From Caryophanales bacterium UBA3375 (GTDB taxonomy: Bacteria > Bacillota_I > Bacilli_A > UBA3375): a DNA stretch of 39,776 nucleotides. The stretch is from positions 1 to 39,776 of the forward strand of contig DEQD01000032.1 in assembly GCA_002359095.1 (NCBI GenBank). The letters are read 5' to 3'. Both the position numbers and the translations under genes were made by a program. Below the pieces are notes generated by a model, which saw only the letters and a program-made list of their open reading frames with translations, had not been told where the DNA came from and made no database searches. Shown here piece after piece: positions 27,101 through 35,231 of the stretch (positions are counted from its first letter, which is position 1; the number at the start of each line of letters is the position of its first letter).

Positions 27101-27612
27101 TACTAACAACTATTATTAACGTGCTTGTCTTTGGTGGAGGAGGGGTATATATTTCGGCATTTGAAGATATCTTCACCAAAGCATGTAATTTGGTAGATTT
27201 AAATGGATATTTAAATATAGTAGCTGTTACTAATATTTTTCCAGGACTTATTGGTGGAAAATTAGCTGCTTATGGTGGTTATCTATCAGGAGGAGTTCTT
27301 GGTAGTGTTCTTGCTTGTATCTTGTTTATAAGCGTTCCGGTAATAGTTATTTTATTACTATTTAAATATATTGATAAAATAAAAGATCATCCTCTATATT
27401 TAGAAATTAATAAAACATTAAAACCTGTTATTGTTGGTACATTTGTAGCAATCGGAATACAGTTCGTCCAATTGGTTGGACCAACTGTTCCTATATATAT
27501 ATTAATAATATATTTATTATCATCTATTATTCTAATTTATAAATTTAAAGTTAATGTTATTTATTTAGTAATAATAGTAATGATTGTTAATTACTTTTTA
27601 TTTGTATATTAA
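27085..27612 (+). CDS. CHR-family (chromate transporter-like) protein, half 2
   Basis: This 175-residue partner has the second-half marks VFGGGGVYISAFEDIF and TNIFPGLIGGKLAAYGGY, and about five hydrophobic segments. Paired short CHR proteins insert in opposite orientations in studied cases. It starts inside the end of half 1, with GGTGA upstream. A strong terminator follows. Confidence 0.88.
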   Translation: MVLFLILTTIINVLVFGGGGVYISAFEDIFTKACNLVDLNGYLNIVAVTNIFPGLIGGKLAAYGGYLSGGVLGSVLACILFISVPVIVILLLFKYIDKIKDHPLYLEINKTLKPVIVGTFVAIGIQFVQLVGPTVPIYILIIYLLSSIILIYKFKVNVIYLVIIVMIVNYFLFVY

Positions 27613-27614
27613 GA

Positions 27615-27650
27615 AAAATGACTAAATCTTTGTTTAGTCATTTTTTAATT
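27615..27650. terminator. Terminator after CHR pair
   Basis: AAAATGACTAAA (27615-27626) and TTTAGTCATTTT (27633-27644) form a 12-bp stem with loop TCTTTG, followed by TT and a further T-rich run. The A-rich left side could also serve the minus strand. Confidence 0.88.
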
Positions 27651-27671
27651 TTTTTTTTATTAATTATCTTT

Positions 27672-27770
27672 TTAATAACCTTTTGTTGTTAAAACAGAAG
27701 TTACTTTGTCATCACTACTACTTACAATATAAGTAACCGGGACATAAGACAGTATAAAAATAGGTTTTAA
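27672..27770 (-). pseudogene. C-terminal remnant resembling a paralogue of the 27803-28351 gene
   Basis: The minus strand is open for 32 codons and ends in TAA at 27672, with no start or ribosome site. The peptide includes VTYIVSSSDDKVTSVLTT. This resembles DIVIVASTKDNGTVTLFGT near the end of the neighbouring gene: both follow an IVxS..D..VT pattern. I read it as the tail of a lost related gene. The similarity is short, so confidence is moderate. Confidence 0.4.
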
Positions 27771-27783
27771 CTACTTTTTCTCT

Positions 27784-27804
27784 TTAAACAGGTGAATAGA
27801 ATTT
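27784..27804 (-). pseudogene. Duplicated 3' tail (KFYSPV-stop)
   Basis: Directly after the stop of the 182-residue gene, which ends RFYSPR, a further 21 bases read KFYSPV and stop. The nucleotide tracts TTCTACTCACC and TTCTATTCACC are near-identical. This looks like a tandem copy of a family 3' end. Confidence 0.5.
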
Positions 27805-28351
27805 ATCGTGGTGAGTAGAATCTACTGTAACGTTTATCATCCGTTTCTGTACCAAACAAAGTAACTGTTCCGTTATCTTTTGTTGAGGCAACAATAACTA
27901 TATCTCCGGGTTTCAAATTAAATGTTTCTGGTAATGGTTTATATTCAATTTCTCTTAACATATCATAGGTGGTACAGTTATGATTAAATCCTTCACAACC
28001 ATCTACACATTCATAAGTGTTAATATTTTTATCAGTATTTTTGTATTCGTAAATAGACCACCCTACAGTCTTACCAACGAACCCCAAAACTTCTGTATTT
28101 TTACCAGTTGTTTCTACACGATAGCTAGTAGTTTTTATATCTTCTCCAGCAACAAATGTTACCACAGTATCTGGTTTAATATCTTTATGATAAGTAATTA
28201 CTTTCTCAAGAGATATCCAAAATCCTTTTGGTACAACAAACACAAGTAGGAAGATGAAAAGAACAACAATAAAAATTAATTTCGGAAGACTAAGATAGAT
28301 ATTGTTTTTAGGATCATTTATTGCTTTTAAAAATTCTTCTTCAGCGTTCAT
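27803..28351 (-). CDS. Single-pass membrane protein of unknown function
   Basis: I do not recognise this 182-residue protein. It has a short acidic N-terminus (MNAEEEFLKAI), one transmembrane helix (about residues 24-46, LIFIVVLFIFLLVFVVP) and an extracellular beta-rich region rich in Val and Thr. Three cysteines cluster in CVDGCEGFNHNC and could form a disulfide or bind metal outside. AAGGAA precedes the ATG, and a promoter-like TATAAT lies upstream. Remnants of similar C-termini follow it, which suggests a family that varies by recombination. It stands alone against the direction of its plus-strand neighbours. Confidence 0.7.
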   Translation of the reverse strand: MNAEEEFLKAINDPKNNIYLSLPKLIFIVVLFIFLLVFVVPKGFWISLEKVITYHKDIKPDTVVTFVAGEDIKTTSYRVETTGKNTEVLGFVGKTVGWSIYEYKNTDKNINTYECVDGCEGFNHNCTTYDMLREIEYKPLPETFNLKPGDIVIVASTKDNGTVTLFGTETDDKRYSRFYSPR

Positions 28352-28384
28352 AAATTCCTTTCATTTAAATTTAATGCAAGCACA

Positions 28385-28859
28385 CTAACAATCATTATAT
28401 TTGCTTTGGTTGTATGTTGTAAGAGTATACTTTTTACCTGTAATTTTTTTATATCTTTGATTGTATTGTTTAATATCAAAAGAATTAATGTTGTAGTTAA
28501 AATATTATATTTTTCTGTGCCCTCAACCTCTAGAATATAATTGTTAATTGAAAGTTATTTTTCTCATAAAAATATATCTAGATATTCTTTGTTCATAATT
28601 ATTAGATTTTTGATCTAATAATTCAATATCTAAAACAATTTGTTCGTTTTGATATTTATTAAATATTCTAAAAATAAGGAACCATATCCTTTAGAACGAA
28701 TATTAGGGAACAATTGCAAAATATTGTAAATAATGATAATTATTATAATGACACATATAAGTAAAACTTATAAATTTGTCATCATCATATATTATCATAT
28801 AATTCTAATACTCGTTTATAGTTTTTACTAAAATTATTTGTTTTTTTAAGGTGTATCAT
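28385..28859 (-). pseudogene. GNAT N-acetyltransferase pseudogene with several frameshifts
   Basis: The apparent gap decodes, frame by frame on the minus strand, to a GNAT-like protein. It starts at ATG 28859 with FSKNYKRVLELYD. A second frame gives YDDDKFISFTY and FAIVPNIRSKGYGSLFLEYL, which contains the acetyl-CoA loop (R-x-K-G-Y-G). A third frame gives IVLDIELLDQKSNNYEQR, a fourth NYILEVEGTEKYNIL, and a fifth FDIKQYNQRYKKITGKK. The total of about 158 codons equals a normal GNAT length, so this is one gene broken by at least four frameshifts. The reading is direct translation; family assignment is by motif. Confidence 0.8.
28394..28422 (-). promoter_or_regulatory. Promoter-like sequence for the 182-residue membrane protein
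   Basis: On the minus strand TTACAA and TATAAT (28394-28399) are separated by 17 bases. The -35 is poor. The site lies inside the 3' part of the GNAT pseudogene. Confidence 0.35.
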
Positions 28860-28867
28860 AATATCCC

Positions 28868-28899
28868 TAAAAAGATAAAGAGTCTCTATTGAGACTCTT
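28868..28899 (-). terminator. Terminator of the tRNA unit
   Basis: AAGAGTCTC (28878-28886) pairs with GAGACTCTT (28891-28899) around loop TATT; on the minus strand T-rich ATCTTTTT follows. It lies just after the tRNA-Gly gene. Confidence 0.85.
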
Positions 28900-28914
28900 A
28901 GTATTAAGGTAATT

Positions 28915-28989
<75 letters not shown>

Positions 28990-28994
28990 AAACA

Positions 28995-29070
28995 TGGCGC
29001 CTGAAACAGGACTCGAACCTGTGACCTAACGGTTAACAGCCGTTTGCTCTACCAACTGAGCTATTCAGGC
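28995..29070 (-). tRNA. tRNA-Asn (GUU)
   Basis: The minus strand folds as a 76-nt tRNA with acceptor GCCTGAA/TTCAGGC, D-loop AGCTCAGTTGGTAGAGC, anticodon loop CTGTTAA (GUU) and T-loop GGTTCGAGTCC. CCA is encoded. It is five bases upstream of tRNA-Gly in the same transcript. Confidence 0.95.
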
Positions 29071-29090
29071 AGTAACCTTAATACTTTTTT

Positions 29091-29120
29091 ATTATACCAT
29101 ATTAAATAGTAAATGGTAAA
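29091..29120 (-). promoter_or_regulatory. Promoter of the tRNA-Asn/tRNA-Gly unit
   Basis: The minus strand has TTTACC (29115-29120), 18 bases, then TATAAT (29091-29096) with an extended TGG before it. It diverges from the nfo start region. Confidence 0.65.
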
Positions 29121-29153
29121 AAATGTTAAAATATATTATAAGGAAGGAAGTAA

Positions 29154-30038
29154 ATGAGAATAGGTAGTCACGTAAGTTTAAGTGGTAAAAAAATGTTTCT
29201 TGGAAGCGTTGAAGAAAGCATTAAAAATGGTGCTGATTGTTTAATGGTATATACTGGAGCACCACAAAACACTAAAAGAAAAGATATATCTGAATTTAGA
29301 TTAGAAGAAGCTAAAGAGTTACTAAAAGAAAATAATATGAGTATGGATGATGTAATTATCCATGCTCCTTATATTATTAATTTAGGTAACACTACTAAAC
29401 CTGAAACGTTTGAATTAGCTGTTAATTTCTTAAAACAAGAAATAAAACGAGTAGAGGAAATGGGAGCTAAATATATTGTTCTTCATCCAGGGGCACACGT
29501 TGGTGCTGGTGAAGAAGCGGGTTTAGATCAAATAGTTAAAGGTTTAGATTTAGTTTTAAGTAAAGATCAAACCCCTATTATTTGTTTAGAAACAATGGCA
29601 GGTAAAGGTAGTGAGCTAGGTACTAGTTTTGAACAGTTAGCTTACATTATTAACAATGTTAAGCTTCCTGAAAAACTAGGAGTTTGTTTAGATACTTGTC
29701 ATATTAATGATGCTGGTTATGATTTAAATGAGTTTGATAAAATATTAGACGAATTTGATAAAGTAATAGGATTAGATCGATTAAAAGTTATCCATGTTAA
29801 TGATTCTAAAAATAAAAGAGGGGCTAGAAAAGATAGACATGCTAATATTGGTTATGGAACTATTGGGTTTGATAATCTTTTAGATGTTATCTATAATAAA
29901 CGTTTAGATCATTTGTGTATGATTTTAGAAACTCCGTTTGTTAACGATAAACAAGACGCTCCGTATAAAGAAGAAATTATGATGATCAGAAACAAAAAGT
30001 TTGTTGACTGGTTAGATGAAGAAGGTAATGTTAAATAA
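29154..30038 (+). CDS. nfo: Endonuclease IV (AP endonuclease)
   Basis: Nfo cuts DNA at abasic sites in base-excision repair and uses three metal ions. The 294-residue protein has the AP-endonuclease 2 signatures MRIGSHVS at the start, HPGAHVGAG, ICLETMAGKGSELG, VCLDTCHINDAGYD and RHANIGYGTIG. GGAAGGAAG precedes ATG. It begins a plus-strand run with murT, the S41 protease, uvrB and mutL, so repair genes are frequent here. Confidence 0.96.
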   Translation: MRIGSHVSLSGKKMFLGSVEESIKNGADCLMVYTGAPQNTKRKDISEFRLEEAKELLKENNMSMDDVIIHAPYIINLGNTTKPETFELAVNFLKQEIKRVEEMGAKYIVLHPGAHVGAGEEAGLDQIVKGLDLVLSKDQTPIICLETMAGKGSELGTSFEQLAYIINNVKLPEKLGVCLDTCHINDAGYDLNEFDKILDEFDKVIGLDRLKVIHVNDSKNKRGARKDRHANIGYGTIGFDNLLDVIYNKRLDHLCMILETPFVNDKQDAPYKEEIMMIRNKKFVDWLDEEGNVK

Positions 30039-30046
30039 GAGGGATT

Positions 30047-31351
30047 ATGTTTTATATCAAGTTATTAATTGTTAAGTTTTTTATTTTTATAGGTAAGTTA
30101 ACTGGTAGAGGTAGTTCTCTACCAGGTTTAGTTGCTAGAAAAATAAAACTTAACATTAAAGATATAAAACTTGGTAATACTAAAGTAATTTATGTTGTAG
30201 GGACTAATGGAAAGACAACAACAACTAATTTAATTAATAAATTGTTAGTTGATAACAATAAGAAAGTTGTTACAAATAGTGAGGGTGCTAATTTAATTAA
30301 TGGTATTTTAACTATTTTATTAAAGAACTTGAAGTTTAATAAAACTATTGATTGTGATTATGTTTTATTAGAAGTAGATGAAAATACAATTAAGAATGTG
30401 GTTAATCAAATTAATCCTGATTATGTTGTTATTACTAACTTCTTTAGAGATCAATTAGATCGTTATGGTGAGATTGATATTATTGTTAATGAAATTAAAC
30501 AACAATTATCAACAACTAATTCTACTATTTTTATTAATGGTAATGATCCTTATGTTTATTATCAGTTTAGAGAGTTTAATAATATTAAGTATTATGGTAT
30601 TGTTAGTGATAGTGATACTATTTTAGATAATCAGTTACCTGGAAATTACAATAAAGTAAGAGAAATTAAGTATTGTCCTGTATGTAGACAAGAGTTAAGT
30701 TATCAATATTTTTATTATTCGCATTTAGGTTTATTTAATTGTAATAATTGTCAGACTAATATTGATTTTAATTATAAGTTAATTAATACTAAAGATGGAT
30801 TTAGTATTAATGATATTAAAATTGATACTACTAAACAAGTACCGATGTATTTTATGTTTAATATTATTAGTGCTTGTTCATTGTTATTAGATTTAAATTT
30901 AGATATTAAAACTATATCTAGTGTTGTTAATGATTTTAAGTTTCCTCCAGGAAGAAACCAAATTTTTACCTATAAAGGTAAAGATTTATATCTTAACCTT
31001 GTTAAGAATGTTGTTGGTTTTGAGGAAACGATTGATTTTATAACTAGTCATTATGATAAGTATGATGTTGTTATTTGTTTAAATGATAATTATGCTGATG
31101 GTCGGGATATTTCTTGGATCTATGATGTTAATATTGATGAGTTGATTAAAAAAATGGATAAGCTTTATTGTTGTGGTAGTAGAGCTTATGAGATGGCACT
31201 TAGGTTTGAAGTTAATAACTTTGATAATATTGAAGTAATAGAAGATTATAAGAAGTGTTTAGATAAAAGTATAATAGAAGGTAATAAACAAAAAATAGTA
31301 ATTACTAATTATACCCCTCTTAGTGGGATTGTAAAATATTTTAAGGAGTAA
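30047..31351 (+). CDS. murT: Lipid II isoglutaminyl synthase subunit MurT
   Basis: MurT is the Mur-ligase-like subunit that, with the glutaminase GatD, amidates D-Glu in lipid II to D-isoglutamine. The 434-residue protein has the N-terminal membrane-near segment and LPG motif (GSSLPGLVARKI), P-loop VGTNGKTT (51-58), a four-cysteine zinc ribbon (Cys210, Cys213, Cys232, Cys235) and the C-terminal DUF1727 motif LNDNYADGRDISWIYD, which holds the acidic residues acting with GatD. gatD, normally the next gene, is not present; an S41 protease follows after one base. Confidence 0.94.
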   Translation: MFYIKLLIVKFFIFIGKLTGRGSSLPGLVARKIKLNIKDIKLGNTKVIYVVGTNGKTTTTNLINKLLVDNNKKVVTNSEGANLINGILTILLKNLKFNKTIDCDYVLLEVDENTIKNVVNQINPDYVVITNFFRDQLDRYGEIDIIVNEIKQQLSTTNSTIFINGNDPYVYYQFREFNNIKYYGIVSDSDTILDNQLPGNYNKVREIKYCPVCRQELSYQYFYYSHLGLFNCNNCQTNIDFNYKLINTKDGFSINDIKIDTTKQVPMYFMFNIISACSLLLDLNLDIKTISSVVNDFKFPPGRNQIFTYKGKDLYLNLVKNVVGFEETIDFITSHYDKYDVVICLNDNYADGRDISWIYDVNIDELIKKMDKLYCCGSRAYEMALRFEVNNFDNIEVIEDYKKCLDKSIIEGNKQKIVITNYTPLSGIVKYFKE

Positions 31352-31352
31352 T

Positions 31353-33293
31353 ATGTTTGTAGAGAATAAAAGATTTAAAGTTATTTTAGATGCTAATGGT
31401 ATTGTTTCTAGTATTTATGATAAAAAAGATAATAAAGAAATAATTCTAAGCAATAATCCGATTAAAGTATTAATTGATAATGATAATATTTTAGAAAAAA
31501 GTACAGTACAAATTTCTAATGTTGATAAGAAAACGATAGTTAGTAAATACATAACAAATAGTACTACTAACTATCGTGTTAGTGTAGAAATTTCTTATAA
31601 AATTACTAAGAGCAATGTTAATGTTGAAGTTAAAGTAATTAATTTAGATAATGTTAATATTAATTGTGTTGTATTATTTGAACAAGAAGTTATTTATACT
31701 GATTTAATTAATACTAAGACTATTGTTAATGGTAGATATGTAAATATTGTTGAAGGAAATAGTGTTGATTTACAAAAACCTAATTGTATTGATATTAATG
31801 TTGATAAAAATAATTTATTAAACTTAGTATTGTTTGGATATACTAATGTTTCTATTCTAGCTGAAGAAAAAAAAGAGAAATTAGCTTGTATTAGTTATTT
31901 ACAAATTCCTAGTAATAGTTTTGTTGTTACTAATGCTTGTTTTAATGTTAAAAATGATGTTAAAGTAACAACAATATTAAAATACTTTTTAGTTGTATTT
32001 CTTTTATTTGCAACACTCTTTTCAATTCCTGCGTACAAATATTTAGGTTACTATTATTATGTGACAAGTCAATATGATGGTGAAGTAAATAAAGAACAAA
32101 TGCAAGAAGCTATTTATTCTGGTATTACTCAAGGGTTAAATAATCCTTATTCTTCATATTTAACTGACGAAGATTATGCTCTTTTAATGAACCAATCAGA
32201 TATATTTGGTTTTGCTTTAATGCCAGATCCAAACTACAATATTATGATTGGTAGTATTGAAAATAATACACAAGCAGATAAATCAGGGTTATGTCCTGGT
32301 GATATCATTTTATCTGTTGATGGACAAAAAGTAGATGTTAGAACTGTTGATTTATTTTATGAAATAACACAAGAAGATAAAGAATATACTTTTAATATTT
32401 ATCGTCCTGCTAGTAATCAAACATTAGATGTTAAATTAAGTAAAGCAAAACCAATTATTGATACTGTTAGTTATAAAATGTATGATAGTAATAACAAGAA
32501 ATATGGTTATATTAAAATAACTAGTTTTGAAGAAGAAACAATTGAACAATTTAAAGAAGCATTAAACAGTGTTAAAACTCAAGGAATGGATGAATTAATT
32601 ATTGATGTTTGTGATAATCCAGGTGGTAATGTAGCTACAGTTCAAGCAATTTTATCTATGCTTGTTAAAACTAATGAACCTATATTCCAATTTACTAGTG
32701 ATGGAGAAGTAGTTCAAAACTTCTATTCTGATTTAGAAGAAGATTTTGATTATCCTATTAGTGTATTACAAAATGAAGATAGTGCTTCAGCTAGTGAGAT
32801 GTTAAGTTTAGTGTTAAAAGAATATAAAGATGCTAATATTATTGGTACTAAATCTTATGGTAAAGGTACAGGACAATCGATAATTAAAAATTCATTTGGT
32901 CCTGGATATATTAAATTAACAACATTCCATTGGCAATCAGGTAAAGGAACTTCAATTGAAGGTGTTGGAGTAGAACCTACAACTGAAGTTAGTGAAGCTT
33001 ATGATAGTATTGTTCCTTTATATTTAACTGATATGGTTACTATAAACTCAGAAGGTAAGAATGCTTTATTATTAAATAGATATTTATATTATTTAGGTTA
33101 TAATACTGATCCTAATAGTATGGTTTGTAATCAAACTACAATTGATGCTCTTAACCAATTTTGTAGAGATAATGGACTTAGTGCTAATTCTAAGCTAACA
33201 CCAGAAATTGCTAAAGTATTAGTTAAGAAAGCTAAAGAAAGTTATAATCAACCTAAATATAATCCGATTCTAAAAACAGCACTAGGACAATAA
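31353..33293 (+). CDS. S41-family C-terminal processing protease with extra cytoplasmic N-domain
   Basis: This 646-residue protein is a membrane-anchored CtpA/Prc-type serine protease with an unusual front. Residues 1-200 are a beta-rich domain with no signal peptide, opening FKVILDANGIVSSIYDKKD. A transmembrane helix follows (about 208-228). Outside are a substrate-binding region, a PDZ domain (about 285-370), the S41 catalytic domain with SASASE (Ser477 as nucleophile) and KSYGKGTGQ (Lys504), and a C-terminal PG-binding-like helix bundle (about 590-640). AGGAG lies four bases before ATG 31353, so the N-domain is translated. It likely processes exported proteins at the wall. The role of the cytoplasmic domain is unknown. 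Confidence 0.88.
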   Translation: MFVENKRFKVILDANGIVSSIYDKKDNKEIILSNNPIKVLIDNDNILEKSTVQISNVDKKTIVSKYITNSTTNYRVSVEISYKITKSNVNVEVKVINLDNVNINCVVLFEQEVIYTDLINTKTIVNGRYVNIVEGNSVDLQKPNCIDINVDKNNLLNLVLFGYTNVSILAEEKKEKLACISYLQIPSNSFVVTNACFNVKNDVKVTTILKYFLVVFLLFATLFSIPAYKYLGYYYYVTSQYDGEVNKEQMQEAIYSGITQGLNNPYSSYLTDEDYALLMNQSDIFGFALMPDPNYNIMIGSIENNTQADKSGLCPGDIILSVDGQKVDVRTVDLFYEITQEDKEYTFNIYRPASNQTLDVKLSKAKPIIDTVSYKMYDSNNKKYGYIKITSFEEETIEQFKEALNSVKTQGMDELIIDVCDNPGGNVATVQAILSMLVKTNEPIFQFTSDGEVVQNFYSDLEEDFDYPISVLQNEDSASASEMLSLVLKEYKDANIIGTKSYGKGTGQSIIKNSFGPGYIKLTTFHWQSGKGTSIEGVGVEPTTEVSEAYDSIVPLYLTDMVTINSEGKNALLLNRYLYYLGYNTDPNSMVCNQTTIDALNQFCRDNGLSANSKLTPEIAKVLVKKAKESYNQPKYNPILKTALGQ

Positions 33294-35224
33294 TGTATGA
33301 TTTAGTTAGTAAGTATGAACCTAGTGGTGATCAACCACAAGCAATTAAAAAAATAGTTGATGGTTTAGAATCGGGAAAAAAATATCAAGTGTTATTAGGA
33401 GCAACAGGTACAGGTAAAACCTTTAGTGTTGCTAATGTTATTAAACAACATAATAAAAAGACTTTAGTTCTAGCTCACAATAAGACTCTAGCGAGTCAAT
33501 TGTATGCTGAACTTAAGGCTTTTTTTCCTAATAACCGAGTTGAATACTTTGTTAGTTACTTTGATTATTATCAACCAGAAGCATATGTTGCTGGTAGTGA
33601 TACTTATATTGAAAAGTCTTCGCAAGTTAATGAAGAAATAGATCGATTAAGACACAGTGCTACAGCTAGTTTAATAGAAGAAGATGATAATGTTATCGTT
33701 GTTGCTAGTGTTAGTTGTATTTATGGTTTAGGTGATCCTAAAGAATATAAGAATATGACATTATCTGTTCGAACAGGAGATGAAGTATCACAAGAACAGA
33801 TAATTCATCGCCTTATTGATATTCAATATAAAAGAAATGACACAGCTTTAGAACGTCTTAACTTTAGAGTTAGAGGGGATATCATTGATATTGTTGGAGC
33901 TCATAGCGATCAAGAAGCATATCGAATTGAGTTCTTTGGTGATGAGATTGATTCTTTAAGTATTATTAATGTTACTACAGGTAAAACGATTAAGAAGATT
34001 AATCACTTGTTTTTATTTCCGGCAACACATTATATTGTTGAACCAGAGAGTTTAAAACAAATTACAAAACAAATAGAAAAAGATTTAGAAAAAGAAGTTA
34101 AAGCATTTGTAGATCAAGATAAATTAGTTGAAGCTCAACGTTTAGAACAAAGAACTAAATATGATATTGAGATGATGAATGAATTAGGTTATTGTAATGG
34201 TATAGAAAATTATACTCGTTATATGACAGGTAAAAAAGAAGGAGAACCTCCTTATACATTACTTGACTTCTTTGGCGATGATTGGTTATTAGTTGTTGAT
34301 GAATCACATGTAACTCTTCCTCAAATTAGAGGGATGTATGAAGGGGATCATAATCGTAAACAAACATTAGTTGATTATGGATTTAGAATTAAAGCTGCTC
34401 TTGATAATAGACCGCTTAATTTTGAAGAGTTTATGTCTAAGATAGACAAGGCTTTATTTATTTCAGCAACTCCTGGTGATTATGAGCTATCACTAACTAA
34501 TAATGAAGTAGTAGAACAAATTATTCGTCCTACTAACTTACTTGATCCTATAATTGAAATAAGACCTACTGAAAATCAAATTGATGATATTATTAAAGAG
34601 TTAAATGATATTAATCCGCATAAAGCATTAATTACAACACTTACTAAGAAGATGGCAGAAGACTTAACTAAGTATTTAAAAGAATATGGAATTAAAGTCG
34701 CTTATCTTCATTCAGATGTTACTACTATTGATCGTGTTAAAATAATTAATGATCTAAGAAGTGGTAAGTATGATTGTATTGTTGGTATCAACTTACTTAG
34801 AGAAGGATTAGATATTCCTGAGGTATCAAGAGTTATGATTCTTGATGCTGATAAACAAGGATTCTTAAGAAGTAAAACTAGTCTAATTCAAACTATAGGT
34901 CGTGCTGCAAGAAATAAAGATGGTAAAGTTATCATGTATGCTGATAGTGAGTCTGAGGCGATGAAAGAAGCAATTAAAGAAACAAAACGTCGTCGTCAAA
35001 TTCAAGAAGAATATAATAAAAAACATAATCTTAAACCTAAATCTACTACTAGAAGTTTAGATAATATTGTTGATGAAGAAGTTATTGATACAATAGATAA
35101 TAAAGATATAAATAAAGAACAACAAATTGAACAATTACGTAAAGAGATGCAAGAAGCAAGTGATAACTTAGACTTTGAAATGGCTGCTCAATTACGTGAT
35201 TTAATCTTTGAATTAGAAAAATAG
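33293..35224 (+). CDS. uvrB: UvrABC system protein B
   Basis: UvrB verifies damage and recruits UvrC in nucleotide-excision repair. The 643-residue protein has the normal length, with helicase motif I GATGTGKT, the beta-hairpin region YYQPEAYVAGSDTYIEK, motif II DESH, motif V/VI GINLLREGLDIPEVS and QTIGRAARN, and the C-terminal UvrC-binding UVR motif (LDFEMAAQLRDLI). It overlaps the protease gene by one base. uvrA, often adjacent, is not in the window after it. Confidence 0.98.
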   Translation: MYDLVSKYEPSGDQPQAIKKIVDGLESGKKYQVLLGATGTGKTFSVANVIKQHNKKTLVLAHNKTLASQLYAELKAFFPNNRVEYFVSYFDYYQPEAYVAGSDTYIEKSSQVNEEIDRLRHSATASLIEEDDNVIVVASVSCIYGLGDPKEYKNMTLSVRTGDEVSQEQIIHRLIDIQYKRNDTALERLNFRVRGDIIDIVGAHSDQEAYRIEFFGDEIDSLSIINVTTGKTIKKINHLFLFPATHYIVEPESLKQITKQIEKDLEKEVKAFVDQDKLVEAQRLEQRTKYDIEMMNELGYCNGIENYTRYMTGKKEGEPPYTLLDFFGDDWLLVVDESHVTLPQIRGMYEGDHNRKQTLVDYGFRIKAALDNRPLNFEEFMSKIDKALFISATPGDYELSLTNNEVVEQIIRPTNLLDPIIEIRPTENQIDDIIKELNDINPHKALITTLTKKMAEDLTKYLKEYGIKVAYLHSDVTTIDRVKIINDLRSGKYDCIVGINLLREGLDIPEVSRVMILDADKQGFLRSKTSLIQTIGRAARNKDGKVIMYADSESEAMKEAIKETKRRRQIQEEYNKKHNLKPKSTTRSLDNIVDEEVIDTIDNKDINKEQQIEQLRKEMQEASDNLDFEMAAQLRDLIFELEK

Positions 35225-35231
35225 GAGTTAT

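Noticed and set aside
27980..28249. Plus-strand open frame of 89 codons opposite the 182-residue gene
   Set aside because: No ribosome site; its Ile/Phe-rich translation is what antisense of an AT-rich coding frame gives, and the minus-strand frame has a good site and membrane-protein logic.
28352..28914. Small RNA or riboswitch in the 560-base gap
   Set aside because: The gap is explained by the GNAT pseudogene plus the tRNA terminator; no conserved RNA fold was recognised.
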